The position numbers were made by a program, and so were the translations under genes. Below the pieces are notes generated by a model. The model was not told where the DNA came from and ran no database searches. It saw only the letters and a program-made list of their open reading frames with translations. A stretch of 64,000 nt of DNA from Candidula unifasciata (taxonomy: Eukaryota > Mollusca > Gastropoda > Stylommatophora > Geomitridae): assembly GCA_905116865.2 (NCBI GenBank), contig CAJHNH020004557.1, positions 1,620,265-1,684,264 on the forward strand, given 5' to 3'. Below, piece by piece: positions 20,248 through 30,939 of this stretch. Positions within the stretch are counted from its first letter, which is position 1. Each line of letters starts with the position of its first letter.

Positions 20248-20427
20248 GACCACATCACGCATGATTTAGGGACATCCCATATTATAGGGTAGGGAGGGAG
20301 TTAGGGCTGTTAGGGTTAATAGTTGTCGCCTTTCATTTAACACTAAACTTACCCTAACCCCCGCCTCCCTCACCCCCACCCCAACACCCATAATATAGGA
20401 TGTCCCTTAATCACGCGTGATGTGGTC
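20248..20427. mobile_element. Short MITE with about 40-bp inverted ends
   Basis: The left end reads GACCACATCACGCATGATTT then AGGGACATCCCATATTATA. The right end is its inverted partner (TATAATATAGGATGTCCCTT then AATCACGCGTGATGTGGTC). The interior is G-rich on the left and C-rich on the right, extending the fold-back. 180 bp, no coding content, no clear TSD. Confidence 0.75.
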
Positions 20428-20444
20428 ACACACACACAAAACAG

Positions 20445-20566
20445 GGGACTCCATTTTGGGTTAAGGGTGTGGGAGTGGGGAGGGACAGACCCATTGACCT
20501 GTTACAAGCATGTAAAACGACCAGAACTTGCTGCCGGAGTTTACATCCCATAGACGCGAGGAAGAC
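20445..20566 (+). mobile_element. R3 fragment with internal deletion
   Basis: GGGACTCCATTTTGGG, ACAGACCCATTG, ACAAGCATGT, then a jump to ACGACCAGAACTT, GCCGGAGTTTACA and GAGGAAGA. It corresponds to the R3 tail at the same place in segmental-duplication copy 1. Confidence 0.6.
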
Positions 20567-21176
20567 TGATAGGTTACATTGGGCACACATTCTAAATCGT
20601 GTCACTACAGGCGTGTGCATTTTCTGCAAAGTGTAGCAAGTACACACTGCTAGAACAAAATGATTTTAAAGTATTTAATATTGGAACGCTCATCCAACGT
20701 TCAGAGGGAACACTTTGGATCAAAACTGACAATTTTTTTTTTACCCCCCCCCCCCCCCAACACGTTTTAGAAACATATACACGATACAAAGTCAGTCTGC
20801 TAGCTAATCAGAGCAGTGATGAGGCATGATCAATTTAAATGTGTAAGCGTTAGCACGTAACAGTTAAGGGGAAGATAGTATGACGTGATATTTTCCTCCT
20901 TGTTGCTTCGCTGTTGGGTGTGAGTGCGAACCATTGTAGTACTGGTAAATGGTAGTTTCCACAAGTTACAGTTTCTGCATGAGTGGTGTAAGCTTGCAGC
21001 CAGCGTTCTGTACCACATGTTAGAGACGTCAAACGAGTGACATTTGTGCTAAATAGTCAACAGTAATAATTAGTGCAATAATGCTTTTTGTTTTTATTGA
21101 TGCAAAGTTGAGTAGTGATTACAACCCTTACATGAACGCTTCCCTACTGAATCATGTTAAACTAATCTCTTAAGAG

Positions 21177-21483
21177 CAGGGCTGCCAATTTGATTTTTTT
21201 TTTTTTTTTAAACCCAGCTAAGCTGAACATAAACCCAAGCAATACATAAGCTAAGAAAAAACAAAAAACAATAAAAAAAACTGTTATAAAGTACACATTT
21301 TATAGTTAGGAAACGAAACATTTACCCACTTGTACATAAGGATATATTTGAACACACCCCCCCCCCTTTCTTCCCCCCCCCCACCCTTTTCCCAACCCCT
21401 CTCCCAGATTTCAACATTTGAACCCAAGGCGTCAAATAATAATCCAGATTATGGGTCAAAACACTTCATCATTGGCAGTCCTG
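21177..21483. mobile_element. hAT-G MITE, copy 1
   Basis: The ends CAGGGCTGCCAAT and ATTGGCAGTCCTG are inverted repeats. Flanking 8-mers are CTTAAGAG and CTTGAGAG (7 of 8). 307 bp, with internal T-rich, A-rich and C-run segments and the family block ATAGTTAGGAAACGAAACAT. Segmental-duplication copy 1 has the uninterrupted site (CTCTCTAGAGAGCTACG near 6660-6676), a paralogous empty site. Other copies: 49276-49523 and a left-truncated one at 24172-24335. Confidence 0.88.
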
Positions 21484-22305
21484 CTTGAGAGAGCTACGGA
21501 CACATTATTTTAACGCTTAATGTTTACGCTGAATAACGTCACACTGCAGCCGACTGACTGTTCCTTAGAATGCATTAGGGAAGTTCGCAGTTGGCACGCT
21601 GTTGTGTTGTTTATCGCCAGTCTGTGATGACTTTCGGCTCATTCATTTTAGCAAATAGTCGCCTTTGATGACATACTTGTTAAGTAGCAGTGGGTCATTT
21701 TCTTGACCTTTACCAGTCACACTCGCCATCGCCACGGGCTGTGCTTCACACGAATCTGTGTGATACAATATCACGTTTGGAAAGAGGGAAAGGCACCACC
21801 ACCACCAACAACAACAACAGTAACAACATTTAGTTCACAGCTGACTAGTGTGGGATACAGGGCTCCATGGAAAGGAGGTGGGGGGGGGGGGGGGGGGGGG
21901 GGGGGAGGCGAAAATGACCCACTGCTACTTAACATATTTTAAACAGCATCTAACAATGAGTTTGCGTAAATCGTTTATCGGAAGGCGCAGATGTAGCAGC
22001 CTAGCTGTAAACCACAACAACTGGTCAAACGCCTCGCAGAGAAAGATTCAATGAACACGCTGGGTGAGTAGTTTGAAATCTCTTAAAGTTAAGGAACGGT
22101 CAACGGAGATCAAAGTTTCCATTAAAATGGGCGAATGAACTTCCGGTCATTAATTTCGCTCAAGTAAACACGCACCGGCACGTGCAGGGGTCAAGTTCAA
22201 ACCTGGCAGGTCATTAGGGCACTTGAAGCTGGAGTTTGGAGTCCATTTACTGGTTCCGAAGAGGGTGTCAGCTGGTGGATGTGGAGTTTCTTCCTTTCAC
22301 TGACG
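21484..22305. other. Unassigned sequence with G26 run
   Basis: The first part (to about 21720) is the end of segmental-duplication copy 2. A long G homopolymer lies at about 21880-21905. Around 21990-22020 is a short block (AGCCTAGCTGTAAACCACAA) that recurs near 7915 and 41453, an unnamed low-copy repeat. No gene. Confidence 0.4.
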
Positions 22306-22307
22306 TT

Positions 22308-22671
22308 AGTAAGATGGATGGATAAAGGGATGGTAGGTTGGATGGATAAAGGGATGGTAGGTTAGATGGACAGAGGGTTGATAGGTTGGATGGACAGGGG
22401 GTTGATAGGTTGGATGGATAGAGGGTTGGTAGGTTGGATGGATAGAGGGTTGGTAGGTTGGATGGAAAGACGGTTGGTAGGTTGGATGGATGGATGGATG
22501 GATGGATGGATGGATGGATGGATGGATGAATGGATATGTGGTGGGTTGGTTGGAATGATAGAGGGGTTGTGGGTTGGTTGGAATGATAAAGGGTTGGTGG
22601 GTTGTATGGATAGAGGGTTGCATGGATAGAGGGTTGGTAGGTTGGATAGGTAAAGGCTTGGTAGGTTGGGC
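22308..22671 (+). repeat. 24-bp GGATGGATAGAGGGTTGGTAGGTT minisatellite
   Basis: About 10 units of 24 bp with a central pure (GGAT)n stretch at about 22480-22532. It is interrupted on the right by the MITE at 22674-23025. Confidence 0.93.
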
Positions 22672-22673
22672 TA

Positions 22674-23025
22674 TCTTCGGAATAACGGTCCTAAATTATC
22701 GAGGCCGAAAATATACCCTAACAGGACCTCAGTCACACGTTAATTTCTGACTTCCAGGGACTATACCGCCATCGCCGAGAGTATCTGGATTGGGGCTAAA
22801 CTAGATGGCTGGGACTCACGAGCAAATAAAATGAATGAAGCTGCAGGAGATGCGGTAGCTGCTGCTCGTGAGTCCCAGCCATCTAGTTTAGTCCCAATCC
22901 AGATACTCTCGGCGGTGGCGGAAGACGCCGGAAGTGCGCATTTAAGTCACCGGAAGTGACATGTGACTGCGGCCCTGTTGGGGTATATTTTCGGCCTCGA
23001 TAATTTGGTACAGTTATTCGGAAGA
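22674..23025. mobile_element. Long-armed MITE, copy 2, inside a minisatellite
   Basis: 352 bp. The ends TCTTCGGAATAACGG and its inverted partner TTATTCGGAAGA are flanked by TA on both sides (22672-22673 and 23026-23027). The arms align with copy 1 (9327-9706): TTATCGAGGCCGAAAATATA, CTAAACTAGATGGCTGGGAC and AGCAAATAAAATG. Arms of about 150 bp surround a short loop near 22840. G-rich arrays on both sides suggest insertion into a pre-existing array. Confidence 0.87.
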
Positions 23026-23027
23026 TA

Positions 23028-23830
23028 GCCGTAGGTTGTATGGATGAACTGGAGAGGGTGGTGGGTTAGATGGTTGGGTAGAGGGTTAGGTGGACTGGAC
23101 GGACAAAAGGGGGGAGGGCGGGGGGGGGGGTGGAAAGAGAGGGTTGGTAGGTTAGTTTGATAGGAAAGAGGGTTGGTAGGTTAGATTTGATAGGAAAGAG
23201 GGTTGGTAGTGATAGGAAAGAGGGTTGGTAGGTTAGATAGTTTGATAGGAAAGAGGGTTGGTAGGTTAGATAGTTTGATAGGAAAGAGGGTTGGTAGGTT
23301 AGATAGTTTGATAGGAAAGAGGGTTGGTAGGTTAGATAGTTTGATAGGAAAGAGGGTTGGTAGGTTAGATAGTTTGATAGGAAAGAGGGTTGGTAGGTTA
23401 GTTTGATAGGAAAGAGGGTTGGTAGGTTAGATAGTTTGATAGGAAAGAGGGTTGGTAGGTTAGATAGTTTGATAGGAAAGAGGGTTGGTAGGTTAGATAG
23501 TTTGATAGGAAAGAGGGTTGGTAGGTTAGTTTGATAGGAAAGAGGGTTGGTAGGTTAGATAGTTTGATAGGAAAGAGGGTTGGTAGGTTAGATAGTTTGA
23601 TAGGAAAGAGGGTTGGTAGGTTAGATAGTTTGATAGGAAAGAGGGTTGGTAGGTTAGATAGTTTGATAGGAAAGAGGGTTGGTAGGTTAGATAGTTTGAT
23701 AGGAAAGAGGGTTGGTAGGTTAGATAGTTTGATAGGAAAGAGGGTTGGTAGGTTAGATAGTTTGATAGGAAAGAGGGTTGGTAGGTTAGATAGTTTGATA
23801 GGAAAGAGGGTTGTTATGTTGGATGCATGA
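23028..23830 (+). repeat. 33-bp minisatellite, about 20 copies
   Basis: Unit GATAGGAAAGAGGGTTGGTA plus GGTTAGATAGTTT (33 bp), with 29-bp variants lacking GATA at about 23150, 23396 and 23525. The first 100 bp is diverged and has a G run. The Leu/Pro/Thr or Gly/Lys/Arg open frames are repeat artefacts. Confidence 0.95.
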
Positions 23831-24171
23831 ATTAATTGATAGTCCCGTAACACTGCGTGTCGTTGGGTTACCATTACCAGTTTGGGCTGATCAGCTCCCT
23901 CCACCTTTGTGAATGTGTGAAGAGATGGATGTGTGAGGAGATGGAAGTGTGAAGAGATGGATGTGTGGGGAGATGGATGTGTGAGGAGATGGATGTGTGA
24001 GAAGGTCTTGCCCTCCAGATCCGCATACTGACATATTCGTGTCTTTATAATTGTCATTGGCTTCCAAGATGATCCAGTTGAAAATGGGTATCAGGAAATA
24101 TTGACCACATATTGATCAAATAGTTAAGTGCGTATCCTTTACAGGTCGTTGCAGAACCAATCAACGCATTT

Positions 24172-24335
24172 GAAATGTACAAAATTTATAGTTACGAAAC
24201 GAAACATTTACCACTTTTATATATATATATATTAAAAAAAAAAGAAAAAAAAGATTTCCCCAAGGTGTCAAATAAAAACCCAAATCTGGGGGGGGGGGGG
24301 GGGGGGGAGAGAACAGCATTGGGAGCCCTGCTCCA
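24172..24335. mobile_element. hAT-G MITE, left-truncated copy
   Basis: Contains AAATTTATAGTTACGAAACG and AAACATTTACCACTTTTATA, a G run (24287-24307), and the right end ATTGGGAGCCCTG. The left terminal repeat is missing. Confidence 0.7.
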
Positions 24336-24426
24336 GCATATTAAGAAGGGAATGCTCGCCCGTGAGTGAACAAAAAACAATACTACCTTTGCCACCTGTA
24401 TTTACCACTTTTGAAGTATAAGCAGT

Positions 24427-24453
24427 TGGGGGGGGGGGGGGGGGGGGGGGGGG
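24427..24453 (+). repeat. G27 homopolymer
   Basis: Uninterrupted G run of about 27 in otherwise unassigned sequence. Confidence 0.9.
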
Positions 24454-24617
24454 TTGATCATGAGAATTTATGGTCGGATGACTAGTGCTGTCGTCACGGT
24501 GTGTGCGTGTATGTTATTTTTGCCCCTGACATTTAAAAAAAAAACATCCAACCTTACAGAAGATTCAAACCCAGGTCTCAGCAAGTCCACGCTATACTCA
24601 GAGTTGTATGGGAATAA

Positions 24618-24850
24618 AGTTAGTTAAGTGCGTATCCTTTACAGGTCGTTGCAGAACCAATCAACGCATTTGTTCGCCTGTTTTTTTTTTTTTTTCCTAG
24701 GCAAATTTTACTTTAAAAATTTTGCCATTGCTTACTGACTGTCAGCTCTCGGTATCGCTGCCCAACGCAAGACAAACCGTCAGCAGCTGGGATCGAACCC
24801 GGCACCCCGGTATTACAAAGCTGGTTCGAAACACCGAACTTAAGAGGAAC
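24618..24850 (-). mobile_element. SN-B SINE copy
   Basis: Reverse orientation: GTGCGTATCCTTTACAGGTC, a T run, TAGGCAAATTTTAC, TTTGCCATTGCTTACTGACT, ACGCAAGACAA, then the tRNA-like head with B box (GGGATCGAACCCGGC). The 3'-end block TTAAGTGCGTATCCTTTACA also occurs alone near 24124-24170, just before the truncated hAT-G. Confidence 0.78.
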
Positions 24851-25027
24851 TAAATCACGTGAACTCGTATGTTGAACTGATAGTGCCTTGTGCGATTAAC
24901 TGCGTAGGCAACTAGTGATTTGTTGTAACTGCTACTTCATCTTGATGAACTGCATTTTCAGTGCTGGACTGTTGTGTTGATGCTTCTAAACAGACACAGC
25001 TAACGTAGGGGAAAGATTGATGGCCAG

Positions 25028-25300
25028 GCTCTCTTCTTAGCATTCACCGGCTTCAACTCCGGGAAGTTCTGAATGTTCGTCCACTTTTGGAGACTTTGCC
25101 CTTGTTTTAAAAATGTGCGTTTTGCGTGCAAATCTGTCGGACTTATCTGAGGTATTTGTGTGCAGAGTATTGGTTCCTCGCCTCTCAAGCAGATGCATTC
25201 CAACTTCGAAGGAAATTTTCCCTTAATAATCGCCTTTTACGATATGCTTGTTAGGGGCCATGGGCTATTCTATCCCCCCCCCCCCACCCCCTCCCCCTAA
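25028..25300 (-). mobile_element. R3 interspersed repeat
   Basis: Reverse orientation: CTCTTCTTAGCATTCACCGG, TTCGTCCACTTTTGGA, AGTATTGGTTCCTCGCCTCT, GCAGATGCATTCCAACTTCG, TTTTACGATATGCTTGTTAG and a C run at 25276-25287. The order is identical to the copy at 4624-4915. Confidence 0.82.
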
Positions 25301-25560
25301 CAAAACATTTTAATTACTGATGTTTTGTCGTTTATTGCTAAATGTTCGTCTTTGCTGTCAGTCCATCTTTACTGTTCATTCATTACTGTTATCTGTCCTT
25401 CTTTGATGTAAGTCCATCGTCGGTGTTTATTTATTATTGATGTTCGTCCATCCTCGCTGTTTGTCTATCGTTGCCGTTTGTCCATCTTTATGTTTCCTAA
25501 TGTTTGCAAACTGGACATAATAGCTGAAGTGAGACGAATCTGAAGGAAGCAGATAGCGGC
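25301..25560 (+). repeat. Degenerate TTCGTCCATC-type repeats
   Basis: Imperfect repeats of a word near TGTTCGTCCATCTTTGCTGT. No gene. Confidence 0.45.
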
Positions 25561-25564
25561 ATAA

Positions 25565-25940
25565 TTGGAGAGGTGTCATCAGCAACCTGAAGCAGATGGC
25601 AGCATAAGTGGAGAGGTGCCATCAGGAGATGAATCTGAAGCAGATAGCGGCACAACTGGGGAGGTGCTTTCAGGAGATGAACCTGAGGCAGATAGCGGCA
25701 CAACTGGGGAGGTGCCATCAAGAGATGAACCTAAAGCAGATAGCGGCACAACTAGGGAGGTGCCATCAAGAGATGAACCTAAAGCAGATAGCGGCACAAC
25801 TGGGGAGGTGCCATCAAGAGATGAACCTAGAGCAGATAGCGGCACAACTGGGAAGGTGCTCTCAGGAGATGAACCTGAGGCAGATAGCGGCACAACTAGG
25901 GAGGTGCCATCAGGAGATGAATCTGAAGCAGACAGCGGTT
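25565..25940 (+). repeat. 48-bp minisatellite, 7-8 copies, acidic when translated
   Basis: 48-bp unit GATGAATCTGAAGCAGATAG plus CGGCACAACTGGGGAGGTGCCATCAGGA. The plus-frame translation is GEVPSGDESEADSGTT, 16 residues. The open frame starting at 25565 runs on to 26560 only because it reads through an R3 fragment and antisense through a retrotransposon fragment. I therefore treat it as a repeat, not a gene. Other frames are also open. Confidence 0.92.
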
Positions 25941-26100
25941 CCTTTCCTCTCAGGCAGGAGAATTTCGACTGGAAGAAAGCCCCTAATTTGTCAATATTAC
26001 GACATGGTTTGTGGGGAGGCAGTCGGTCAATTGTTGCCCCTGACCCCACCCAACAATGTGGTCCCGGAACCCACACACGCGGAAGTCAGAGGCCAGACAG
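25938..26100 (-). mobile_element. R3 fragment
   Basis: CCTTTCCTCTCAGGCAG, TTCGACTGGAAGAAAGC, CGACATGGTTTGTGGGGAGG and GGTCCCGGAACCCACACA match the R3 5' half in reverse orientation. Confidence 0.65.
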
Positions 26101-26217
26101 TTACCACTTTAGCTCCTTATGCCCCCAAGGAGTTAAGCTTGACAGCAACGCATACTTAGGTCTCAAGGAGTTTAATAGATCACTGTGGGACAGAAGTGGT
26201 TGGACTATTTTTTTTTT

Positions 26218-26535
26218 GGGATATCATCATCATCATGTAGCAGGTCCCTTTGCAGAACGTCGTTCTCATCAGGGTCTGCGTGAAAGAAACTCAGTCTCTT
26301 GCCAGCTCTCCTGCGCTTATAAATACAATCAAGGAGTCACTTATATCATGTGCCATCTTCATGATGGTCGGTCCCTGCCCCTTCTTCCTGCTACCATGCC
26401 TTCTGTTATTATTTTTTCTAGTTCGCCGTGGCATTTGAAATGTCAACATATTTCAGCTTCTGAGACATTATGCATTTTATTAGCCAATCTTTCTCGATGT
26501 TCAGATCCTTTAGAGTGTCAGTATTTTTTTTTCCC
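26218..26535 (-). pseudogene. Non-LTR retrotransposon C-terminal fragment with (ATG)n tail
   Basis: On the minus strand the blocks DLNIEKDWLIKCIMSQKL, then EGMVAGRRGRGRP, then GELARD occur, followed by a (GATGAT)n tail at about 26220-26233. This resembles the C-terminal end of the RT polyprotein at 56450-57193, which also ends in (TGA)n. Several frame changes. Confidence 0.6.
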
Positions 26536-26721
26536 CCATGTTATTCTGGAAATCCTATAGAATTTCAGTTCCAAAGCCCACATTTCTTCTGGTCAAATTT
26601 AGGTATAAAGAGTTGAAATAAGAGCTGTTTTTGTAATAACATAACATGGGTTTTTTATTACATTTGGAAACACAGGACACATACAGTGAGTTGTCTGAGG
26701 GTTTAAGATTCAAAGATCCTC

Positions 26722-26926
26722 GTGTGTGGGTTTCGGGACCCCATTTTGAGGAAATCGAGAACAGACCCACTGCCTCCCCAAAAAGCATGTCGCAGGAGTC
26801 GACTAATTGGGAGCACAATTTGAAGTCAGCGTGGCAAGGAACAACCAACTGCACACACATGGACGAACAACCGGAACTTTCTACAGGAGCTTACAGCCGG
26901 TAAACCAAGAAGAAGATGCAGAAGAG
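26722..26926 (+). mobile_element. R3 interspersed repeat
   Basis: GTGTGGGTTTCGGGACCCC, ACAGACCCACTGCCTCC, AAAGCATGTCGCAGGAGTCG, GACGAACAACCGGAACTTTC and a GAAGAAGAT tail. The middle is deleted. Confidence 0.75.
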
Positions 26927-27224
26927 TTATAGAGTGTCGCTATGTTACAGGGGGCACTTGCTTGAACTCAAAGAGAGGGAAGGAGGAGGAGGGAGGAGAA
27001 GCGGAAAGCCTAGGGATGTAAGGCCAAACCTTACAAAGAATGCAATGGTAATGGAATGATAGTCCCAACAACAGCTAAAGTGACGTACCGCTGTAGCGGC
27101 TGAAGTGGAGGTCAAAGTTCACAAGAGAAAATAAAGTTGGGAAAATGAGGGCAGATTTGGAAACGGGTTCAGCCCCGAGTAACTGGGTCATAGACACCTA
27201 CAGGCCTGATTTATAGCTCTGTGT
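26927..27224. other. No gene recognised
   Basis: GA-rich then mixed DNA; no frame or repeat that I can name. Confidence 0.35.
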
Positions 27225-27345
27225 GTGGTGTTTGTGCGTTTGTGTGTGTGTGTGTGTGTGCGGGGGAAGGGGGACGGTTGGATGTGCAGCTGTGCGCGCG
27301 CGTGTGTGTGTGTGTGTGTGTGCTTGTGTGTGTGTGTGTGTGTAG
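27225..27345 (+). repeat. (TG)n microsatellite
   Basis: TG repeats with short interruptions, then a G10 run. Confidence 0.93.
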
Positions 27346-27389
27346 ACGGGGGGGGGGGGACCAGTTGTACCAGTGGCCCTAATGTGTTG

Positions 27390-30300
27390 AATTGTTGTAC
27401 CAGCAGTGTTGTGTGTGGACTTGTACCATTAGTCTTCCTATGGGCTTGTCGTACCAACAGCCCCTGTGTGGTTATATTGTATTACAGACTTTTGTGCTGC
27501 CGTGTTGTAATAGTACCTTTGTGTGGTCATGTTTGTACAGGCAACCTTTGTGCGGCCATGTAGCACTATCAGCCTTTGTGTAGTCATGTTGTACTAGCAA
27601 CCTTTGTGTAGCCGTGTTGTACTAGCAACCTTTGTGTAGTCATGTTGTACTAGCAACCTTTGTGTAGTCATGTTTGTACAGGCAACCTTTGTGTAGTCAT
27701 GTTGTACTAGCAACCTTTGTGTAGTCATGTTGTACTAGCAACCTTTGTGTAGTCATGTTGTACTAGCAACCTTTGTGTGGTCTTGTTGTACTAGCAACCT
27801 TTGTGTGGTCATGTTGTACTAGCAACCTTTGTGTAGTCATGTTGTACTAGCAACCTTTGTGTAGCCGTGTTGTACTAGCAACCTTTGTGTAGCCGTGTTG
27901 TACTAGCAACCTTTGTGTGGTCATATTTTAGTAGCAACCTTTGTGTGGTCTTGTTGTACTAGCAACCTTTGTGTGGTCATGTTGTACTAGCAACCTTTGT
28001 GTAGTCATGTTGTACTAGCAACCTTTGTGTGGTCATGTTGCACTAGCAACCTTTGTGTGGTCATGTTGTACTAGCAACCTTTGTGTAGTCATGTTGTACT
28101 AGCAACCTTTGTGTGGTCATGTTGTACTAGCAACCTTTGTGTGGTCATGTTGTACTAGCAACCTTTCTGTAGTCGTGTTGTACTAGCAACCTTTGTGTGG
28201 TCTTGTTGTAGTAGCAACCTTTGTGTGGTCATGTTGTACTAGCAACCTTTCTGTAGTCGTGTTGTACTAGCAACCTTTGTGTGGTCATGTTGTACTAGCA
28301 ACCTTTGTGTAGTCATGTTGTACTAGCAACCTTTGTGTGGTCATGTTGTACTAGCAACCTTTGTGTGGTCTTGTTGTAGTAGCAACCTTTGTGTGGTCAT
28401 GTTGTACTAGCAACCTTTCTGTAGTCGTGTTGTACTAGCAACCTTTGTGTGGTCTTGTTGTAGTAGCAACCTTTGTGTGGTCATGTTGTACTAGCAACCT
28501 TTCTGTAGTCGTGTTGTACTAGCAACCTTTGTGTGGTCTTGTTGTAGTAGCAACCTTTGTGTGGTCATGTTGAACTAGCAACCTTTCTGTAGTCGTGTTG
28601 TACTAGCAACCTTTGTGTGGTCATGTTGTACTAGCAACCTTTGTGTAGTCATGTTGTACTAGCAACCTTTGTGTGGTCTTGTTGTACTAGCAACCTTTCT
28701 GTAGTCGTGTTGTACTAGCAACCTTTGTGTGGTCATGTTGTACTAGCAACCTTTGTGTAGTCATGTTGTACTAGCAACCTTTGTGTGGTCATGTTGTACT
28801 AGCAACCTTTCTGTAGTCGTGTTGTACTAGCAACCTTTGTGTGGTCATGTTGTACTAGCAACCTTTGTGTGGTCTTGTTGTAGTAGCAACCTTTGTGTGG
28901 TCGTGTTGTACTAGCAACCTTTCTGTAGTCGTGTTGTACTAGCAACCTTTGTGTGGTCTTGTTGTAGTAGCAACCTTTGTGTGGTCATGTTGTACTAGCA
29001 ACCTTTCTTTAGTCGTGTTGTACTAGCAACCTTTGTGTGGTCATGTTGTACTAGCAACCTTTGTGTAGTCATGTTGTACTAGCAACCTTTGTGTGGTCAT
29101 GTTGTACTAGCAACCTTTGTGTGGTCATGTTGTACTAGCAACCTTTCTGTAGTTGTGTTGTACTAGCAACCTTTGTGTGGTCTTGTTGTAGTAGCAACCT
29201 TTGTGTGGTCATGTTGAACTAGCAACCTTTGTGTGGTCATGTTGTACTAGCAACCTTTGTGTGGTCATATTGTACTAGCAACCTTTGTGTGGTCATGTTG
29301 TACTAGCAACCTTTGTGTGGTCATGTTGTACTAGCAACCTTTGTGTGGTCATGTTGTAGTAGCAACCTTTGTGTGGTCATGTTGTAGTAGCAATCTTTGT
29401 GTGGTCATGTTGTACTAGCAACCTTTGTGTAGTCATGTTGTACTAGCAACCTTTGTGTGGTCATGTTGTACTAGCAACCTTTGTGTGGTCATGTTGTACT
29501 AGCAACCTTTGTGTAGTCATGTTGTACTAGCAACCTTTGTGTGGTCATGTTGTACTAGCAACCTTTGTGTGGTCATGTTGTACTAGCAACCTTTGTGTGG
29601 TCATGTTGTACTAGCAACCTTTCTGTAGTCGTGTTGTACTAGCAACCTTTGTGTGGTCTTGTTGTAGTAGCAACCTTTGTGTGGTCATGTTGTACTAGCA
29701 ACCTTTGTGTGGTCATGTTGTACTAGCAACCTTTGTGTGGTCATATTGTACTAGCAACCTTTGTGTGGTCATGTTGTACTAGTAACCTTTGTGTGGTCAT
29801 GTTGTACTAGCAACCTTTGGGTGGTCATGTTGTACTAGCAACCTTTGTGTGGTCATGTTGTAGTAGCAACCTTTGTGTGGTCATGTTGTAGTAGCAATCT
29901 TTGTGTGGTCATGTTGTACTAGCAACCTTTGTGTAGTCATGTTGTACTAGCAACCTTTGTGTGGTCATGTTGTACTAGCAACCTTTGTGTGGTCATGTTG
30001 TACTAGCAACCTTTGTGTGGTCATGTTGTACTAGCAACCTTTGTGTGGTCATGTTGTATTAGCAACCTTTGTGTAGCCGTGTTATACTAGCAACCTTTGT
30101 GTGGTCATGTTGTAGTAGCAACCTTTGTGTGGTCATGTTGTACTAGCAACCTTTGTGTGGTCATGTTGTACAAGCAACCTTTGTGTGGTCATGTTGTACT
30201 AGCAACCTTTGTGTGGTCATATTGTACTAGCAACCTTTGTGTGGTCATGTTGTACTAGCAACCTTTGTGTGGTCATGTTGTACTAGCAACCTTTGTGTGG

Positions 30301-30500
30301 TCATGTTGTACTAGCAACCTTTGTGTGGTCATGTTGTACTAGCAACCTTTGTGTGGTCATGTTGTACTAGCAACCTTTGTGTAGTTGTGTTGTACTACCA
30401 ACCTTTGTGTAGCCGTGTTGTACTAGCAACATTTGTGTAGCCGTATTGTACTAGCAACCTTTGTGTAGCCGTGTTGTACTAGCAACAATGTTTGTGTGGT
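27390..30500 (+). repeat. 28-bp minisatellite, about 110 copies, 3.1 kb
   Basis: Unit GCAACCTTTGTGTGGTCATG plus TTGTACTA, 28 bp. Main variants: TAGTCATG, TAGCCGTG, TGGTCTTG with TAGTAG, and CTGTAGTCGTG. A three-unit super-repeat of 84 bp (TCTTG-TAGTAG unit, TCATG unit, CTGTAGTCGTG unit) recurs between about 28190 and 29700. Edges are more diverged. The unit length is not a multiple of three and no open frame exists. Confidence 0.97.
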
Positions 30501-30685
30501 TATGATTTAGCGGCAACACTGTTTGTGTAGGAGTGTTAGTTGTTTCACTAGCAGCCTTTCTGTGGGTTTGTTGATTATACCAGCCTGAAACCTGCTCTTT
30601 CTCTTACACGCTTGCTCTGCATTGTTTCTTTCACAGCGATCTATGAAGATTCCCGAGGATAGTCGCTACCTGATGGAACAAATGA

Positions 30686-30872
30686 TTCTTCTTCTTCTTC
30701 TTCTTCTTCTTCTTCTTCTTCTTCTTCTTCTTCTTCTTCTTCTTCTTCTTCTTCTTCTTCTTCTTCTTCTTCTTCTTCTTCTTCTTCTTCTTCTTCTTCT
30801 TCTTCTTCTTCTTCTTCTTCTTCTTCTTCTTCTTCTTCTTCTTCTTCTTCTTCTTCTTCTTCTTCTTCTTCT
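30686..30872 (+). repeat. Pure (TTC)62 triplet repeat, 187 bp
   Basis: Uninterrupted TTC on the plus strand, GAA on the minus strand, followed by a few variant triplets. Polyleucine and polyglutamate frames are artefacts. Confidence 0.98.
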
Positions 30873-30939
30873 ACTTCTTTATCTTTGTCTTCTTTTATAA
30901 GAAGACATATTCCCACATAACAAGACATCTTCTAAAATA

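Larger units (their letters stand above)
17330..21720. repeat. Segmental duplication, copy 2
   Basis: Partner of 3200-6950 (same order and orientation). Copy-2-specific material: the SN-F SINE at 17940-18260, the minisatellite at 18270-20130, the MITE at 20248-20427 and the hAT-G element at 21177-21483. Copy-1-specific material: D repeats and the insertion at 5136-6024. The gene start lies at the left edge, so the duplicated unit included the gene's 5' region. Confidence 0.85.

Noticed and set aside
25565..26560. 331-codon plus-strand frame
   Set aside because: It joins a 48-bp array, an R3 fragment and antisense retrotransposon sequence; no unified protein.
27390..30500. CRISPR-like regular repeat
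   Set aside because: Contiguous 28-bp units with no spacers.
30622..30928. Polyleucine and polyglutamate open frames
   Set aside because: By-products of the pure TTC/GAA repeat.
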